From DASPPM01 sp052143835 (GTDB lineage Bacteria; Pseudomonadota; Alphaproteobacteria; JACZXZ01): a DNA stretch of 64,000 nucleotides. Position numbers and translations under genes: made by a program. The stretch spans positions 1-64,000 of the forward strand of contig JBKQRV010000139.1 in assembly GCA_052143835.1 (NCBI GenBank), given 5' to 3'. The stretch's first letter is position 1, and the number at the start of each line of letters is the position of its first letter. Below the pieces are notes generated by a model, which was given only the letters and a program-made list of their open reading frames with translations, ran no database searches and was not told the origin of the DNA. Of the stretch, positions 8,343 through 17,214 are shown piece by piece.

Positions 8343-9254
8343 CTACTTGTAAGCACGGCCTTTCAATCTCTCGCCTTTGCTCAATATGTACTCGGCGCCT
8401 TTCAGTCCGGTCGCATTCGGGCCAGCCCATATCAAATAATAGAGGGGGTTGCCTCGCGTATTTTTGATCAGGCGCGCCGTCGAGACGTAGCCGAAAATCC
8501 TCCTCAGCCGATCCCTGTACCATGCAAGCAGGCGAGCCCCCGAGCCGCTGACCTTATTGAGCTGCGGTCCGAAAAATCCCTCGCTCTTTTCGTACACGAG
8601 CTCACGCCAGTCGGGAGAGCCGAAAAAGGTGTCGAGGGAAATCTGCCAGCCCTTCGGAATGTCACCCGTCTTTATCAGCAGGCGTTGTATCGCCATGCCA
8701 AGAGGGAAATTAACGAGCACCTCGATTGCCCTGGTCTGGGCGAGAGCTTCGATCGTCGACCACGGCACCTGCATGCCAAAAGGATCAAGGAAGACGACAG
8801 CACGATGATGCCGCCAATCGACATTGCCTGCGAGCCAGGCCTTGATCGCGGCGTTGGCGTCACCTTCCGTGATCGTGATCTCGCGCGCCGAGGCGTAATC
8901 CTTCTTGAGCGCCTTGAGTTCGGCGACGCGCTCCGGGTCACGCTCGACGAACATGTACGAGGTGAAGGGATTGGCGATGTCCAATGCGACCCGCGGCGAG
9001 CCCTTCAGAAATTCAACCACCGCTTCGTCGGACTCAGAGTCTTCAGCAAAGAAGCTCCGGGTCTTCGCGCCCTTTGGCTTGGTTCTGACCCGCGACAAGC
9101 CGGGGCCTGCGAACGCATCGACAAAAATCGTGCCCCGCAGCCAATGGTCCTGCTTCTTCAGCACCGTCGTATAGAAGTTGAGGTATGCACCGAGAGCATC
9201 GAGTTTCTCTTTGGCCCACGGGCCAACGCTGGCGTCCTTGGCTTTCTTGGTCAT
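8343..9254 (-). CDS. tcmP: Three-Cys-motif partner protein TcmP
   Basis: A 303-residue protein matching the TcmP family. The FVDAFAGPGLSR segment near residue 45 and VVFLDPFGMQVPW in the middle resemble a Rossmann methyltransferase fold. TcmP proteins are named for their constant genomic pairing with a three-cysteine protein; their reaction is not established. The ATG at 9254 overlaps the stop of the upstream DUF5131 gene by 4 bases (ATGA), confirming the pair. It converges on the DprA-PRTase operon in the accessory island; a nucleic-acid modification or defence role is a guess from context. Confidence 0.8.
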   Translation of the reverse strand: MTKKAKDASVGPWAKEKLDALGAYLNFYTTVLKKQDHWLRGTIFVDAFAGPGLSRVRTKPKGAKTRSFFAEDSESDEAVVEFLKGSPRVALDIANPFTSYMFVERDPERVAELKALKKDYASAREITITEGDANAAIKAWLAGNVDWRHHRAVVFLDPFGMQVPWSTIEALAQTRAIEVLVNFPLGMAIQRLLIKTGDIPKGWQISLDTFFGSPDWRELVYEKSEGFFGPQLNKVSGSGARLLAWYRDRLRRIFGYVSTARLIKNTRGNPLYYLIWAGPNATGLKGAEYILSKGERLKGRAYK

Positions 9255-10000
9255 TCGGCCGCAATGACGCTCGTTAGCGCCGGTTTTGGGAAATCGCTCC
9301 ATTCCTGGCCGTCAAGCTTGCGGCCCCCCGATTTCGGCCGGAGCCCTCCCCATTGCTTGAAGAAGAAGGCCACCCGGTTGGCGCGGCATTGATCGCGGAC
9401 CTCGCGCACCCATTCGGGATCCATGCGGCGGGCGGCCGGGCCGCTTTCGCCACCGACGATCACCCAATCAATGCCGGCGAGATCAAGAGGCCCCATCCGT
9501 CCGATCAACGGTTCGATGGAGAGAAATCGGACGCCGGCGGGGGCTTCGCGCAGATGCGCGATGCGGGAGGTCTTGGTACCGTCTTCCACGGAGACGCCCA
9601 ACCACATATGCGCGGGACCGCGCCCCGAACCATAGCGCTGCCGCAAAAAGTCCCGCATCAGCGAGGAGCGTTTGGTCAACACCTGGAAGGTATGCCAATT
9701 CGCTTTTTCCATGGTGTCGAAGACCCTCGCGATGAAGGATCGCGGGATTTCCTTGTGAAAGAGATCGCTCATCGAGTTGACGAAGATCATGCGCGGTCGG
9801 CGCCAGCCTAGCGGCTGTTCGAGACGTTGCGGACGGAGCGTCAAATCAAAGCCCGTCTCGAACGGATGATTGGGCGTGCCCCGAAATCGTTCGGCAAAGC
9901 GCTCGGCATAGCAATGATCGCAGCCGGCACTGATCTTCGTGCAGCCCGTTACCGGGTTCCACGTCGCATCCGTCCATTCGATCGCCGTCGCGTTTGCCAT
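9251..10000 (-). CDS. DUF5131 / phage Gp37-Gp68 family three-Cys-motif protein
   Basis: A 249-residue protein with the family hallmark near its start: IEWTDATWNPVTGC then ISAGCDHCYAERFAERF, giving C20-x6-C27-x2-C30. Family members often occur in phages and mobile DNA and are thought to use the cysteines for an Fe-S cluster or metal, like radical-SAM relatives, though the spacing is not the classical CxxxCxxC. It is the upstream gene of the tcmP pair and overlaps it by 4 bases. Its promoter must lie in the 10,001-10,421 gap. Confidence 0.8.
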   Translation of the reverse strand: MANATAIEWTDATWNPVTGCTKISAGCDHCYAERFAERFRGTPNHPFETGFDLTLRPQRLEQPLGWRRPRMIFVNSMSDLFHKEIPRSFIARVFDTMEKANWHTFQVLTKRSSLMRDFLRQRYGSGRGPAHMWLGVSVEDGTKTSRIAHLREAPAGVRFLSIEPLIGRMGPLDLAGIDWVIVGGESGPAARRMDPEWVREVRDQCRANRVAFFFKQWGGLRPKSGGRKLDGQEWSDFPKPALTSVIAAE

Positions 10001-10421
10001 GGTCTACCTTGGGAACGAAATAAGAACTATCATGATGCGCCCCTGACAGTGAAGGGCAAAGTCGCGCCCCGAATCCAGCGGGTTCTTTTTTCGCCTGCGC
10101 CACTCGCCGTCGATCCGGTCCTTCGCAAGCAACAGCGCTGATTGCGACACGTGCCAATTCATGCTACGGCATCCGCGCTCAGGCCAATGCTGCCTTCTAC
10201 CTCCGAGACCGTGCAGGTTGAGGCACGGAGACGCGCCTGTGATCGAAGGTTTGATCATGCAAAATTCGCCGATTTTGGCGCTAAAAAAGCCCGCAAACAA
10301 GCCTTCCACTGGATTTCCTCTGGAATATCAATCAGTTATAGGCGGAATTTGGCCTCTGTCAAATCTGGACAACTCCTGGACAGTTATAAAATGATACAAA
10401 ATATATAGGAATATCAATTAG
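10001..10421. other. Island/backbone junction region, no gene seen
   Basis: This 421-bp stretch lies between the divergent DUF5131 gene and ettA. Its right half is AT-rich against the GC-rich backbone. GGAATATCAAT occurs twice in direct orientation (10322-10332 and 10408-10418), and CAGTTATA occurs next to each (10333-10340 and 10381-10388). These may be operator half-sites or a relic of the island boundary. No tRNA or integrase is present. Confidence 0.5.
10377..10405 (+). promoter_or_regulatory. Possible promoter of ettA
   Basis: TGGACA at 10377-10382 and AATATA at 10400-10405 with a 17-bp spacer lie just before the ettA start at 10422. The match to the sigma-70 consensus is moderate; TATATA at 10402 with a 19-bp spacer is an alternative -10. 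The predicted leader would be very short, about 10 bases. Confidence 0.35.
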
Positions 10422-12104
10422 ATGGCAAGTTATCAATACATCTACGTCATGAACGGCCTCAGCAAGGCCTTCCCGGGCGGCCGGCAGGTGCTCAAGGATA
10501 TTCGCCTTTCGTTCTTTCCCGGCGCCAAGATCGGCGTGCTGGGCCCGAACGGCTCCGGCAAATCGACGCTTCTGCGCATCATGGCGGGCCTCGATAGCGA
10601 CTTCGCGGGCGAGGCCTGGGCCGCCGAAGGGGTGAAGGTCGGCCTCTTGCCGCAGGAGCCCGCCCTCGACGCCGGCAAGGACGTGATGGGCAACGTGCTC
10701 GACGGGGTCGCCGAGAAGAAGGCGCTCCTCGAGCGCTTCGAGGCAGTGAGTGCGCGCTTCGCCGAGCCCCTCGAGGAGGTAGCGATGAATGCGCTCATCG
10801 CCGAGCAGGCGGAGCTCCAGGAGAAGATCGACGCGGTCAACGGCTGGGAGCTGGAGCGCCAGGTCGAGATCGCCATGGACGCGCTGCGCTGCCCGCCGGG
10901 GGGTGCCGCGGTCGCGACCCTCTCGGGCGGGGAGCGCCGCCGGGTGGCCCTCTGCCGGCTGCTGCTTCAGCATCCCGATCTCCTGCTCCTCGACGAGCCG
11001 ACCAACCATCTCGATGCGGAATCGGTCGCCTGGCTCGAGCGCTTTCTCTCCGAGTACGACGGCACCGTGGTCGCGGTCACCCATGACCGCTACTTCCTCG
11101 ACAATACCGCCGGCTGGATCCTCGAGCTCGACCGCGGACGCGGCATCCCGTTCAAGGGCAATTACTCCTCCTGGCTCGAGCAGAAGCAGAAGCGCCTCGA
11201 GCTCGAGGAGAAACAGGAAGCCTCACGCCAGCGCGAGCTCGCCCGCGAGCTCGAGTGGATACGCGAATCGCCGCGCGCGCGTCAGGCCAAGAGCAAGGCG
11301 CGCATCAGCGCGTATGAGACGCTCCTCGCCGAGAGCCGCGATCGCACGCCCGACCAGGCCCAGATCGTCATCCCGGCCGGTCCGCGGCTGGGCGACCTCG
11401 TGATCCAGGCCGAGCATCTGCGCAAGGCCTATGGCGAGCGGCTCCTGATCGAGGACCTGAGCTTTCGCGTGCCGGCCGGTGCGATCGTCGGCATCATCGG
11501 GCCCAACGGGGCCGGCAAGACGACGCTCTTCCGCATGATCACCGGCGAGGAGAAGCCCGACGGGGGCGAGCTCCGCATCGGCGAAACGGTCAAGCTCGGC
11601 TACGTCGACCAGTCGCGCGACTCGCTGCGCGCGGAGAAGACGGTGTGGGAGGAGATTTCGGACGGCCTCGATCAGCTCGAGCTCGGCAAGCACCGCATGC
11701 CGAGCCGGGCCTACGTCGCCGCCTTCAACTTCAAGGGCGCCGATCAGCAGAAGAAGGTGGGGCAGCTCTCGGGCGGCGAGCGCAACCGCGTGCATCTCGC
11801 CAAGATGCTCAAATCGGGCGCCAACCTGCTGCTCCTCGACGAGCCGAGCAACGACATCGATGTCGACACCCTGAGAGCGCTCGAGGACGCGCTCGTCGCC
11901 TTTGCCGGCTGCGCCATGGTGATCAGCCACGACCGCTGGTTCCTCGATCGCATCGCCACGCACATGATGGCGTTCGAGGGCGAGAGCCAGGTCGCCTGGT
12001 TCGAGGGGAACTACTCGGATTACGAGGCCGATCGCCGCCGTCGCCTCGGCGAGGCGGCGGACCAGCCGCACCGCATCAAGTACAAGCCGCTGGTGCGGGC
12101 CTAA
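10422..12104 (+). CDS. ettA: Energy-dependent translational throttle protein EttA (ABC-F)
   Basis: A 560-residue ABC-F ATPase with the EttA opening YQYIYVMNGLSKAFPGG. It has two Walker A motifs (GPNGSGKST near 40, GPNGAGKTT near 360), two signatures (LSGGERRRVAL and LSGGERNRVHL) and two Walker B motifs (LLLDEPTNHLD, LLLDEPSNDID). The arm insertion after the first Walker A and the linker between the cassettes are present. EttA binds the ribosomal E site and gates the first elongation steps according to ATP/ADP. Length is normal. It marks the start of conserved backbone after the island. Confidence 0.97.
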   Translation: MASYQYIYVMNGLSKAFPGGRQVLKDIRLSFFPGAKIGVLGPNGSGKSTLLRIMAGLDSDFAGEAWAAEGVKVGLLPQEPALDAGKDVMGNVLDGVAEKKALLERFEAVSARFAEPLEEVAMNALIAEQAELQEKIDAVNGWELERQVEIAMDALRCPPGGAAVATLSGGERRRVALCRLLLQHPDLLLLDEPTNHLDAESVAWLERFLSEYDGTVVAVTHDRYFLDNTAGWILELDRGRGIPFKGNYSSWLEQKQKRLELEEKQEASRQRELARELEWIRESPRARQAKSKARISAYETLLAESRDRTPDQAQIVIPAGPRLGDLVIQAEHLRKAYGERLLIEDLSFRVPAGAIVGIIGPNGAGKTTLFRMITGEEKPDGGELRIGETVKLGYVDQSRDSLRAEKTVWEEISDGLDQLELGKHRMPSRAYVAAFNFKGADQQKKVGQLSGGERNRVHLAKMLKSGANLLLLDEPSNDIDVDTLRALEDALVAFAGCAMVISHDRWFLDRIATHMMAFEGESQVAWFEGNYSDYEADRRRRLGEAADQPHRIKYKPLVRA

Positions 12105-12307
12105 TTGCGGATGCCGGATGACGGATGTCAGCCGAAAATATCCGCATGCCCTCCGCGCGCAGTGTCGTCGTCGCCGGCAGCGGTTGACGCCACAAGGCCG
12201 TTAAATTACGATTTGATGACAAGAAGGGCGCGGTTCGCCGTTTCATTGCCGTGCTAACGCCTGCGCGCCCGAGCGGCGACCGAGGAGCGCATGGGGGATC
12301 TGATCCG

Positions 12308-13459
12308 GTGCAAAACAAAATCAAGGTGGCGATCGCTGGCGTCGGGAACTGCGCGTCGGCGCTGGTGCAGGGCGTCGAGTTCTACCGCAACCGCCAGGGG
12401 CCGGGGCTGCACGGCATCATGCACCCCTCGATCGGCGGCTACGGCTGCTCCGACATCGAGTTCGTCGCGGCGTTCGACGTCGACGCGCGCAAGGTCGGCC
12501 GCCCGCTCGAGGAGGCGATCTTCGCCAAGCCCAACTGCACCCTCATCTTTCAAAGCGCGCTCCCGGTTTCGAACGTGATCGTTCAAGCCGGCCCCGTGCT
12601 CGACGGGGTCGCCGCGCACATGGCCGATTACCCCGACGACGTGGCGTTCCGCTCGGCCGACCTCGAGCCGACCGATATCGCGGATGCACTAAGCACCTCA
12701 AAAGCGGAGGTCTTGCTCTGTTATCTGCCGGTCGGCTCCGAGCAGGCCGCCAAGCATTACGCCCAGGCGTGCCTCGATGCCCGCGTCGCCATGATCAACT
12801 GCATTCCCGTCTTCCTCGCCTCCGACCGCGAATGGGCGCGGAGATTCCGCGACGCCGGTCTGCCCATCATCGGCGACGACATAAAGAGTCAAGTGGGCGC
12901 CACCATCGTGCATCGCGCGCTCGTGCGGCTTTTCGCCGACCGCGGGGTCGGCGTCGAGCGCACCTACCAGCTCAACACGGGCGGCAACACCGATTTCCTC
13001 AACATGCTCGAGCGCAGCCGCCTGAAGTCGAAGAGGATCTCCAAGACCGAGGCCGTCCAATCGCAATTGGACAAGCAGCTCGAGGCCAAGAACATCCACA
13101 TCGGCCCCTCCGACTACGTGGCGTGGCAGCGTGACAACAAGGTCTGCTTCATCCGCATGGAGGGCTATGGATTCGGCGACGCGCCCATCGAACTGGAGCT
13201 GCGGCTCTCGGTCCAGGACTCCTCGAACAGCGCCGGCGTGGTGATCGATGCGATCCGCTGCGCGAAGCTCGCGCTCGAGCGGGGCGAGGCGGGCCCGCTC
13301 GAGGCGCCCTCGGCCTATTATATGAAGAGCCCGCCGCGCCAGCTCCGCGACAGCGTCGCGCGAGAGGCCTGCGACGCCTTCATCGACGGCCGTCCCTTCG
13401 ATTTGCCCGAGGAGCCGCAGCACGGCACGAGCGCCGCGGCCAGGGCCGATCGCGGCTAG
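12308..13459 (+). CDS. ino1: Inositol-3-phosphate synthase (myo-inositol-1-phosphate synthase)
   Basis: Converts glucose 6-phosphate to inositol 3-phosphate with NAD. The 383-residue protein starts VAIAGVGNCASALVQG (Rossmann NAD site) and contains the family segments GDDIKSQVGATIVHR, TYQLNTGGNTDFLNM and SSNSAGVVIDAIRCAKLAL, typical of the shorter prokaryotic MIPS enzymes. The GTG at 12308 is chosen: a GGGGGA ribosome site lies 8 bases upstream and similarity starts at once. It heads the inositol cluster; the next gene starts 69 bp later. Few alphaproteobacteria make inositol de novo, so its presence with activation and transfer genes is informative. Confidence 0.93.
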   Translation: MQNKIKVAIAGVGNCASALVQGVEFYRNRQGPGLHGIMHPSIGGYGCSDIEFVAAFDVDARKVGRPLEEAIFAKPNCTLIFQSALPVSNVIVQAGPVLDGVAAHMADYPDDVAFRSADLEPTDIADALSTSKAEVLLCYLPVGSEQAAKHYAQACLDARVAMINCIPVFLASDREWARRFRDAGLPIIGDDIKSQVGATIVHRALVRLFADRGVGVERTYQLNTGGNTDFLNMLERSRLKSKRISKTEAVQSQLDKQLEAKNIHIGPSDYVAWQRDNKVCFIRMEGYGFGDAPIELELRLSVQDSSNSAGVVIDAIRCAKLALERGEAGPLEAPSAYYMKSPPRQLRDSVAREACDAFIDGRPFDLPEEPQHGTSAAARADRG

Positions 13460-13528
13460 TATCGACTTTCGCGAGTTCGTCAGTCGCCTTCCGGCGAGCC
13501 GCGAACCGCCCCTGCGGGTGCTTCGTCG

Positions 13529-14308
13529 ATGACACAGCCGATCGAGACCCTGCTTTTCGATTTCGGCGGCACGCTCGACGCCGACGGGGTTTCGTGGCAG
13601 GCGCGCTTTCATGCCCATTATCGGGCGGAGGGGCTGGAGATGGCGGCCGAAGCCTTCGCGCCTGCTTTCCACACCGCCGATGATGCGCTCATCGGAGCGC
13701 TCGCGCCCGATTGCGGCCTCGCCGAAACGATCGAGCGCCTGGCCGGCAATCTCGAGGCCGAGCTCTCCCGCCGCGACGGCGGCAGCGGCAGAGCCAACGC
13801 CGATCGCGCGCGCGACCGGCGCGTAGCGTCGCACTTCCTTGCCGAGGCCCGGGCGACCTTGGCGCGCAATCGACCGCTGCTCGAAATGCTCAAGGCACGC
13901 TTCCGCATGGGCATCGTCTCGAATTTTTACGGCAATCTCGAAGCGGTGTGTCACGGCGCCGGCTTGGCGGCTTTTTTCGATGTCATTGTCGACAGCCATC
14001 GGGTGGGCGCGCGCAAGCCCGACCCGGCGATTTTTCGCGCAGCCCTCGCCCCACTCGGCGCCAGGCCCGAGACGACGCTCATGATCGGCGATTCCTTGCG
14101 CCGCGACGGCGAGGGTGCCAAGCGCATGGGCATGGGCTTCATCTGGATTGCACCAAGCACTGCGCCGGCGTCGACGCTGTGGGCCGGCGAGGCCGAGTTC
14201 TGCCAAACCAGGGTGGCGCAGCTCTCAGATCTAGCGGAGGTCTTGCATGACCGGCACGTCCGGCCGGCCGATCCAGCGCGGCGGCATCATCGCCGCCGGC
14301 GAGGGTAG
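13529..14308 (+). CDS. HAD-family hydrolase (probable phosphatase)
   Basis: A 259-residue haloacid dehalogenase-like protein. The motifs are LLFDFGGTLDADG (catalytic D near residue 10), MGIVSNFYG (motif II), K in GARKPDPAIF (motif III) and MIGDSLRRDGEGAKRMG (motif IV). The insert after motif I suggests a class I cap. It follows ino1 and its 3' end overlaps the nucleotidyltransferase by 62 bp. In this setting it could dephosphorylate inositol phosphate or a phosphorylated intermediate; the substrate is not readable from sequence. The last about 20 residues, in the overlap, are Arg/His-rich. Confidence 0.85.
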   Translation: MTQPIETLLFDFGGTLDADGVSWQARFHAHYRAEGLEMAAEAFAPAFHTADDALIGALAPDCGLAETIERLAGNLEAELSRRDGGSGRANADRARDRRVASHFLAEARATLARNRPLLEMLKARFRMGIVSNFYGNLEAVCHGAGLAAFFDVIVDSHRVGARKPDPAIFRAALAPLGARPETTLMIGDSLRRDGEGAKRMGMGFIWIAPSTAPASTLWAGEAEFCQTRVAQLSDLAEVLHDRHVRPADPARRHHRRRRG

Positions 14309-14978
14309 CCGGCTCAGCGCCGACGGCTATCGCGGCAGCAAAGCGATGGTGCCCGTGGCCGGCCGTCCGCTAATCGGCCATGCGCTTGCGCGTTTTCGCG
14401 CCATCGGCATCCGCCGGCTGACGGTCATCGTCAACGACGCGAGCGAGGATTGCCAGGAATGGCTCAGGCGCCACGGCGGCGATTTCGAGCTCGACCTCAT
14501 CGTGCGCACGACACCCTCCTCCTACGCGAGCTTCCGTCTCGTCGCCGAGCGTCTCTCCGGGGCCCCGGCACTGATCACGACCGTCGACGGCATCATGCCG
14601 ACGGAGGATTTCAGCGCCTTCGCGAAGGCCGCCGCCGGCTTCCCTGGGGACGCCGTCGTGCTCGGCTTGACCGCCTACGTCGACGATGAAAAGCCCCTGT
14701 GGGCGACGCTCGATGCGGCCGACGGCCGCATCCGGCGACTCGGCGGCAAGAGCGGCAGCCATGCGACGGCCGGCCTCTACGTGCTGCCTGCGGTACGGCC
14801 GGGCGAGCCCGCCCGCGGCTTCGCGCGCCTGCGCGACTATCTCGGGTGGCTGGTGGCCGAAGGCCATCCGGTCTACGGTGTGGTCTTGCCGAGGGTCTTC
14901 GACATCGACCGCGCCAGCGACATCAGGGCGGCGGAGCGGGCGGCGGCCGGCGGGGAGACCAGGGGCGAGGCTCCATGA
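14247..14978 (+). CDS. NTP-transferase domain protein (candidate inositol-1-phosphate cytidylyltransferase)
   Basis: A 243-residue nucleotidyltransferase. GIIAAGEGSRL at about 13-23 and SKAMVPVAGRPLIGHAL just after are the NTP-binding signature of sugar-phosphate nucleotidyltransferases; TTVDGIMPTEDF supplies the metal-binding Asp. It overlaps the HAD gene by 62 bp and the ATP-grasp gene by 4 bp (ATGA). A CDP-alcohol transferase of the DIPP-synthase type ends the cluster and ino1 heads it. The best inference is therefore CTP:inositol-phosphate cytidylyltransferase; other sugar phosphates are possible. Confidence 0.8.
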   Translation: MTGTSGRPIQRGGIIAAGEGSRLSADGYRGSKAMVPVAGRPLIGHALARFRAIGIRRLTVIVNDASEDCQEWLRRHGGDFELDLIVRTTPSSYASFRLVAERLSGAPALITTVDGIMPTEDFSAFAKAAAGFPGDAVVLGLTAYVDDEKPLWATLDAADGRIRRLGGKSGSHATAGLYVLPAVRPGEPARGFARLRDYLGWLVAEGHPVYGVVLPRVFDIDRASDIRAAERAAAGGETRGEAP

Positions 14979-15826
14979 GTGCTGAAAGAACCTGCTGGGG
15001 AATCTACCGCGAGTCCGCGCACTCGCCCGGGCGGGTCGAGGACGACGCGGCGATCATCGAGAGCGTGGCTGCCGAACTGGCGGAGCGCGGCTTCTCTGTC
15101 GAGCTCCTCGCGAGCGATGCCGCCGATGCTGCCCTCGAGACCCCGGGGGCTAACATCTTCACCATGTGCGAGCGCGGCGAGATCCTCGATCGTCTCAAGG
15201 AGGCGGTGCGGACCGGTGCCGTCGTGGTCAACTCCCCGGATGCGATCCGCAACACCTATCGTCACCGCATGGTCGAGCTCTTCGCGCGGGCGGGCATACC
15301 GTCGCCGGCGAGCCACGTCCTCGCCACCAATGCAGCTGCCTCTCCGCCGCTCGCCTGCGCCTGGATCAAGCGCTATGATTTCCATGCGACGCAATCGGAT
15401 GACGTCATGTATGCGGCGTCCGAGGAGGGTTGGCGAGTGGCGCTGGACCGTTTCGCCGGGCGCGGCATTCCCTTCGTCGTCGCCCAGCAGCATGTCCCCG
15501 GCGATCTCGTCAAATTCTACGGCGTGGCACGCGGTGCGGAGAGCACTGCGGGTTCCGCGTGGTTCGAATGGTTCTATCACCGTGACAAGGGCATGATCGG
15601 TCACGCATTCGAGGTGGAGAGGCTGCATGACTTGGCGTTTCGCGCCGCCGCGGCATTGGGGTTGGAGATTTTCGGCGGCGACGCCATCATCCAGCGTGGC
15701 GGGACGCCGATAATCATCGACCTCAATGCCTGGCCGAGCTTCGCGCGCTATCGCCACGAGGCCGCGCGCGCGATCGCAACCCATCTCTCCGAGCGTTTCC
15801 AGCGGCGCTTGCGCGCCGTCAGCTGA
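14975..15826 (+). CDS. ATP-grasp domain protein (carboxylate-amine ligase-like)
   Basis: A 283-residue protein with ATP-grasp features: a central lysine strand (AWIKRYDF), the VVAQQHVPGDLVKFYGV segment, and the C-terminal metal-binding IIDLNAWPSFARYR (D/N-x-N). ATP-grasp enzymes form an acyl-phosphate and ligate it to an amine. Upstream NTase (4-bp overlap) and downstream aminotransferase (15-bp gap) imply one operon, so ligation of an amino acid or other acid to an amine made by the aminotransferase is a reasonable idea. No homologue of known substrate is recognised. Confidence 0.75.
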   Translation: MSAERTCWGIYRESAHSPGRVEDDAAIIESVAAELAERGFSVELLASDAADAALETPGANIFTMCERGEILDRLKEAVRTGAVVVNSPDAIRNTYRHRMVELFARAGIPSPASHVLATNAAASPPLACAWIKRYDFHATQSDDVMYAASEEGWRVALDRFAGRGIPFVVAQQHVPGDLVKFYGVARGAESTAGSAWFEWFYHRDKGMIGHAFEVERLHDLAFRAAAALGLEIFGGDAIIQRGGTPIIIDLNAWPSFARYRHEAARAIATHLSERFQRRLRAVS

Positions 15827-15840
15827 CAGGGAATCGAGCC

Positions 15841-17214
15841 ATGAACGACGTCCGCCCACCGAACGAGGCACCCGGCCATGCCGTCGGCGAGCGCCGCGCC
15901 GTTCCCGGCCCGCGCTCCAAGGCCGTCTTCGAACGCGAAGCCCGAACCATGGCGCCCGGCTTGCAATCGATAGCGCTCTTCTCGCAAATCGCGGTCGACC
16001 GCGCCAAGGGCTCGACGATCACCGACGTCGACGGCAACGAATATCTCGACTTCGTCGCCGGGGTCGCCGTCGGCAGCCTTGGGCACTGCCATCCCCATTA
16101 CCTCGAGCGCCTCAAGGAGCAGCTCGAGCGCGCCACCTTCGGCAGCTTCACGACCGAGACGCGCGCGCGCTTCCTCGAGCTCGCGGGCTCGGTCCTGCCC
16201 GAAGGGATTACGCACCTCCAGCTCTTCTCGGGCGGGGCCGAGGCGGTCGAGGCCGCCTTCCGCCTGGCCAAGTCGGTCACCAAGAAATTCGAGTTCGTCG
16301 GCTTCTGGGGCGGCTTTCACGGCAAGACCGCGGGCGTCATCGGCCTGCTCGGCGGCGGCTATCGCAATCACCAGGGACCGTTTCCGCCGGGCATGCATCT
16401 CTCACCCTACGCCTATTGCTATCGCTGCCCGTGGCATCTCGAGTATCCGTCCTGCGGGCTTGCCTGTGCCGAGCATCTGCGCAACGTGATCAAGAACGAT
16501 ACTCAAAGCGAGGTCGCGGCCATCATCATGGAGCCGATGCAGGGCACCGCCGGCAACGTCATCCCGCCCGACGAGTTCGTTCTCGCCGCGCGCGGGATCG
16601 CCCAAGAGATCGGCGCGCTCTTCATCGCCGACGAGACGCTCACCGGCTTCGGCCGCACGGGAACGATGTGGGCCTCGGAGCAATCCGGGCTGAGAGCCGA
16701 CGTGATGACGATGGGCAAAGGCATGGGCGGGGGCTTTCCGCTGAGCGGGGTCGCCTCCTCGCTCGAGCTCATGTCGGCCAAGCCCTTCGGCGAGCCGAGC
16801 GGCAGCTCGTCGAGCTACGGCGGCAATCCGCTCGCCGCGGCCGCGGGCCTCGCCGCGCTCGAGGTCATCCTCAAGGAGAAGCTCGTCGAGAATTCGGCCC
16901 GCGTCGGCGCCAAGATGCTCGCGGCCCTCAAGGAGCTGCAAAACAAGTACCGCTTCATCGGCGACGTGCGGGGGCGCGGCCTGATGATCGGCGTCGAGCT
17001 GGTCGCGGATCGCACGACCAAGGAGCCCTTGGACAAGACCATCACCCGCGCTCTTTTCCACGAGGCGCTCGAGCGCGGCCTCGTCACCATGTCCTATTCG
17101 CACGTCATCCGCATCAACCCGCCCCTCGTCATCACCGAGGACGAAGCCTTGCGCGGCGTCGACATCCTCGACCAGTCGTTCGCCGCCATTCAGCGCCGCT
17201 TCGGGCTCGATTGA
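15841..17214 (+). CDS. Class III PLP aminotransferase
   Basis: A 457-residue fold-type I aminotransferase of the ornithine/GABA aminotransferase group. It has HLQLFSGGAEAVEAAF, FIADETLTGFGRTG (PLP-binding Asp) and MTMGKGMGGGFPLSG (the catalytic Lys). A four-cysteine insertion, C193-x2-C196-x8-C205-x3-C209, is seen in one subgroup of these enzymes. The first 35 residues are a loose basic extension. In the inositol cluster a keto-cyclitol is an attractive amine acceptor, as in scyllo-inosamine formation, because the next gene (TGATG overlap) encodes an Idh-type dehydrogenase. A conventional amino-acid substrate remains possible. Confidence 0.87.
   Translation: MNDVRPPNEAPGHAVGERRAVPGPRSKAVFEREARTMAPGLQSIALFSQIAVDRAKGSTITDVDGNEYLDFVAGVAVGSLGHCHPHYLERLKEQLERATFGSFTTETRARFLELAGSVLPEGITHLQLFSGGAEAVEAAFRLAKSVTKKFEFVGFWGGFHGKTAGVIGLLGGGYRNHQGPFPPGMHLSPYAYCYRCPWHLEYPSCGLACAEHLRNVIKNDTQSEVAAIIMEPMQGTAGNVIPPDEFVLAARGIAQEIGALFIADETLTGFGRTGTMWASEQSGLRADVMTMGKGMGGGFPLSGVASSLELMSAKPFGEPSGSSSSYGGNPLAAAAGLAALEVILKEKLVENSARVGAKMLAALKELQNKYRFIGDVRGRGLMIGVELVADRTTKEPLDKTITRALFHEALERGLVTMSYSHVIRINPPLVITEDEALRGVDILDQSFAAIQRRFGLD

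Noticed and set aside
12698..14206. 500-codon minus-strand frame across ino1 and the HAD gene
   Set aside because: Shadow of recognised plus-strand genes; composition rich in Arg/His/Gly with no family match.
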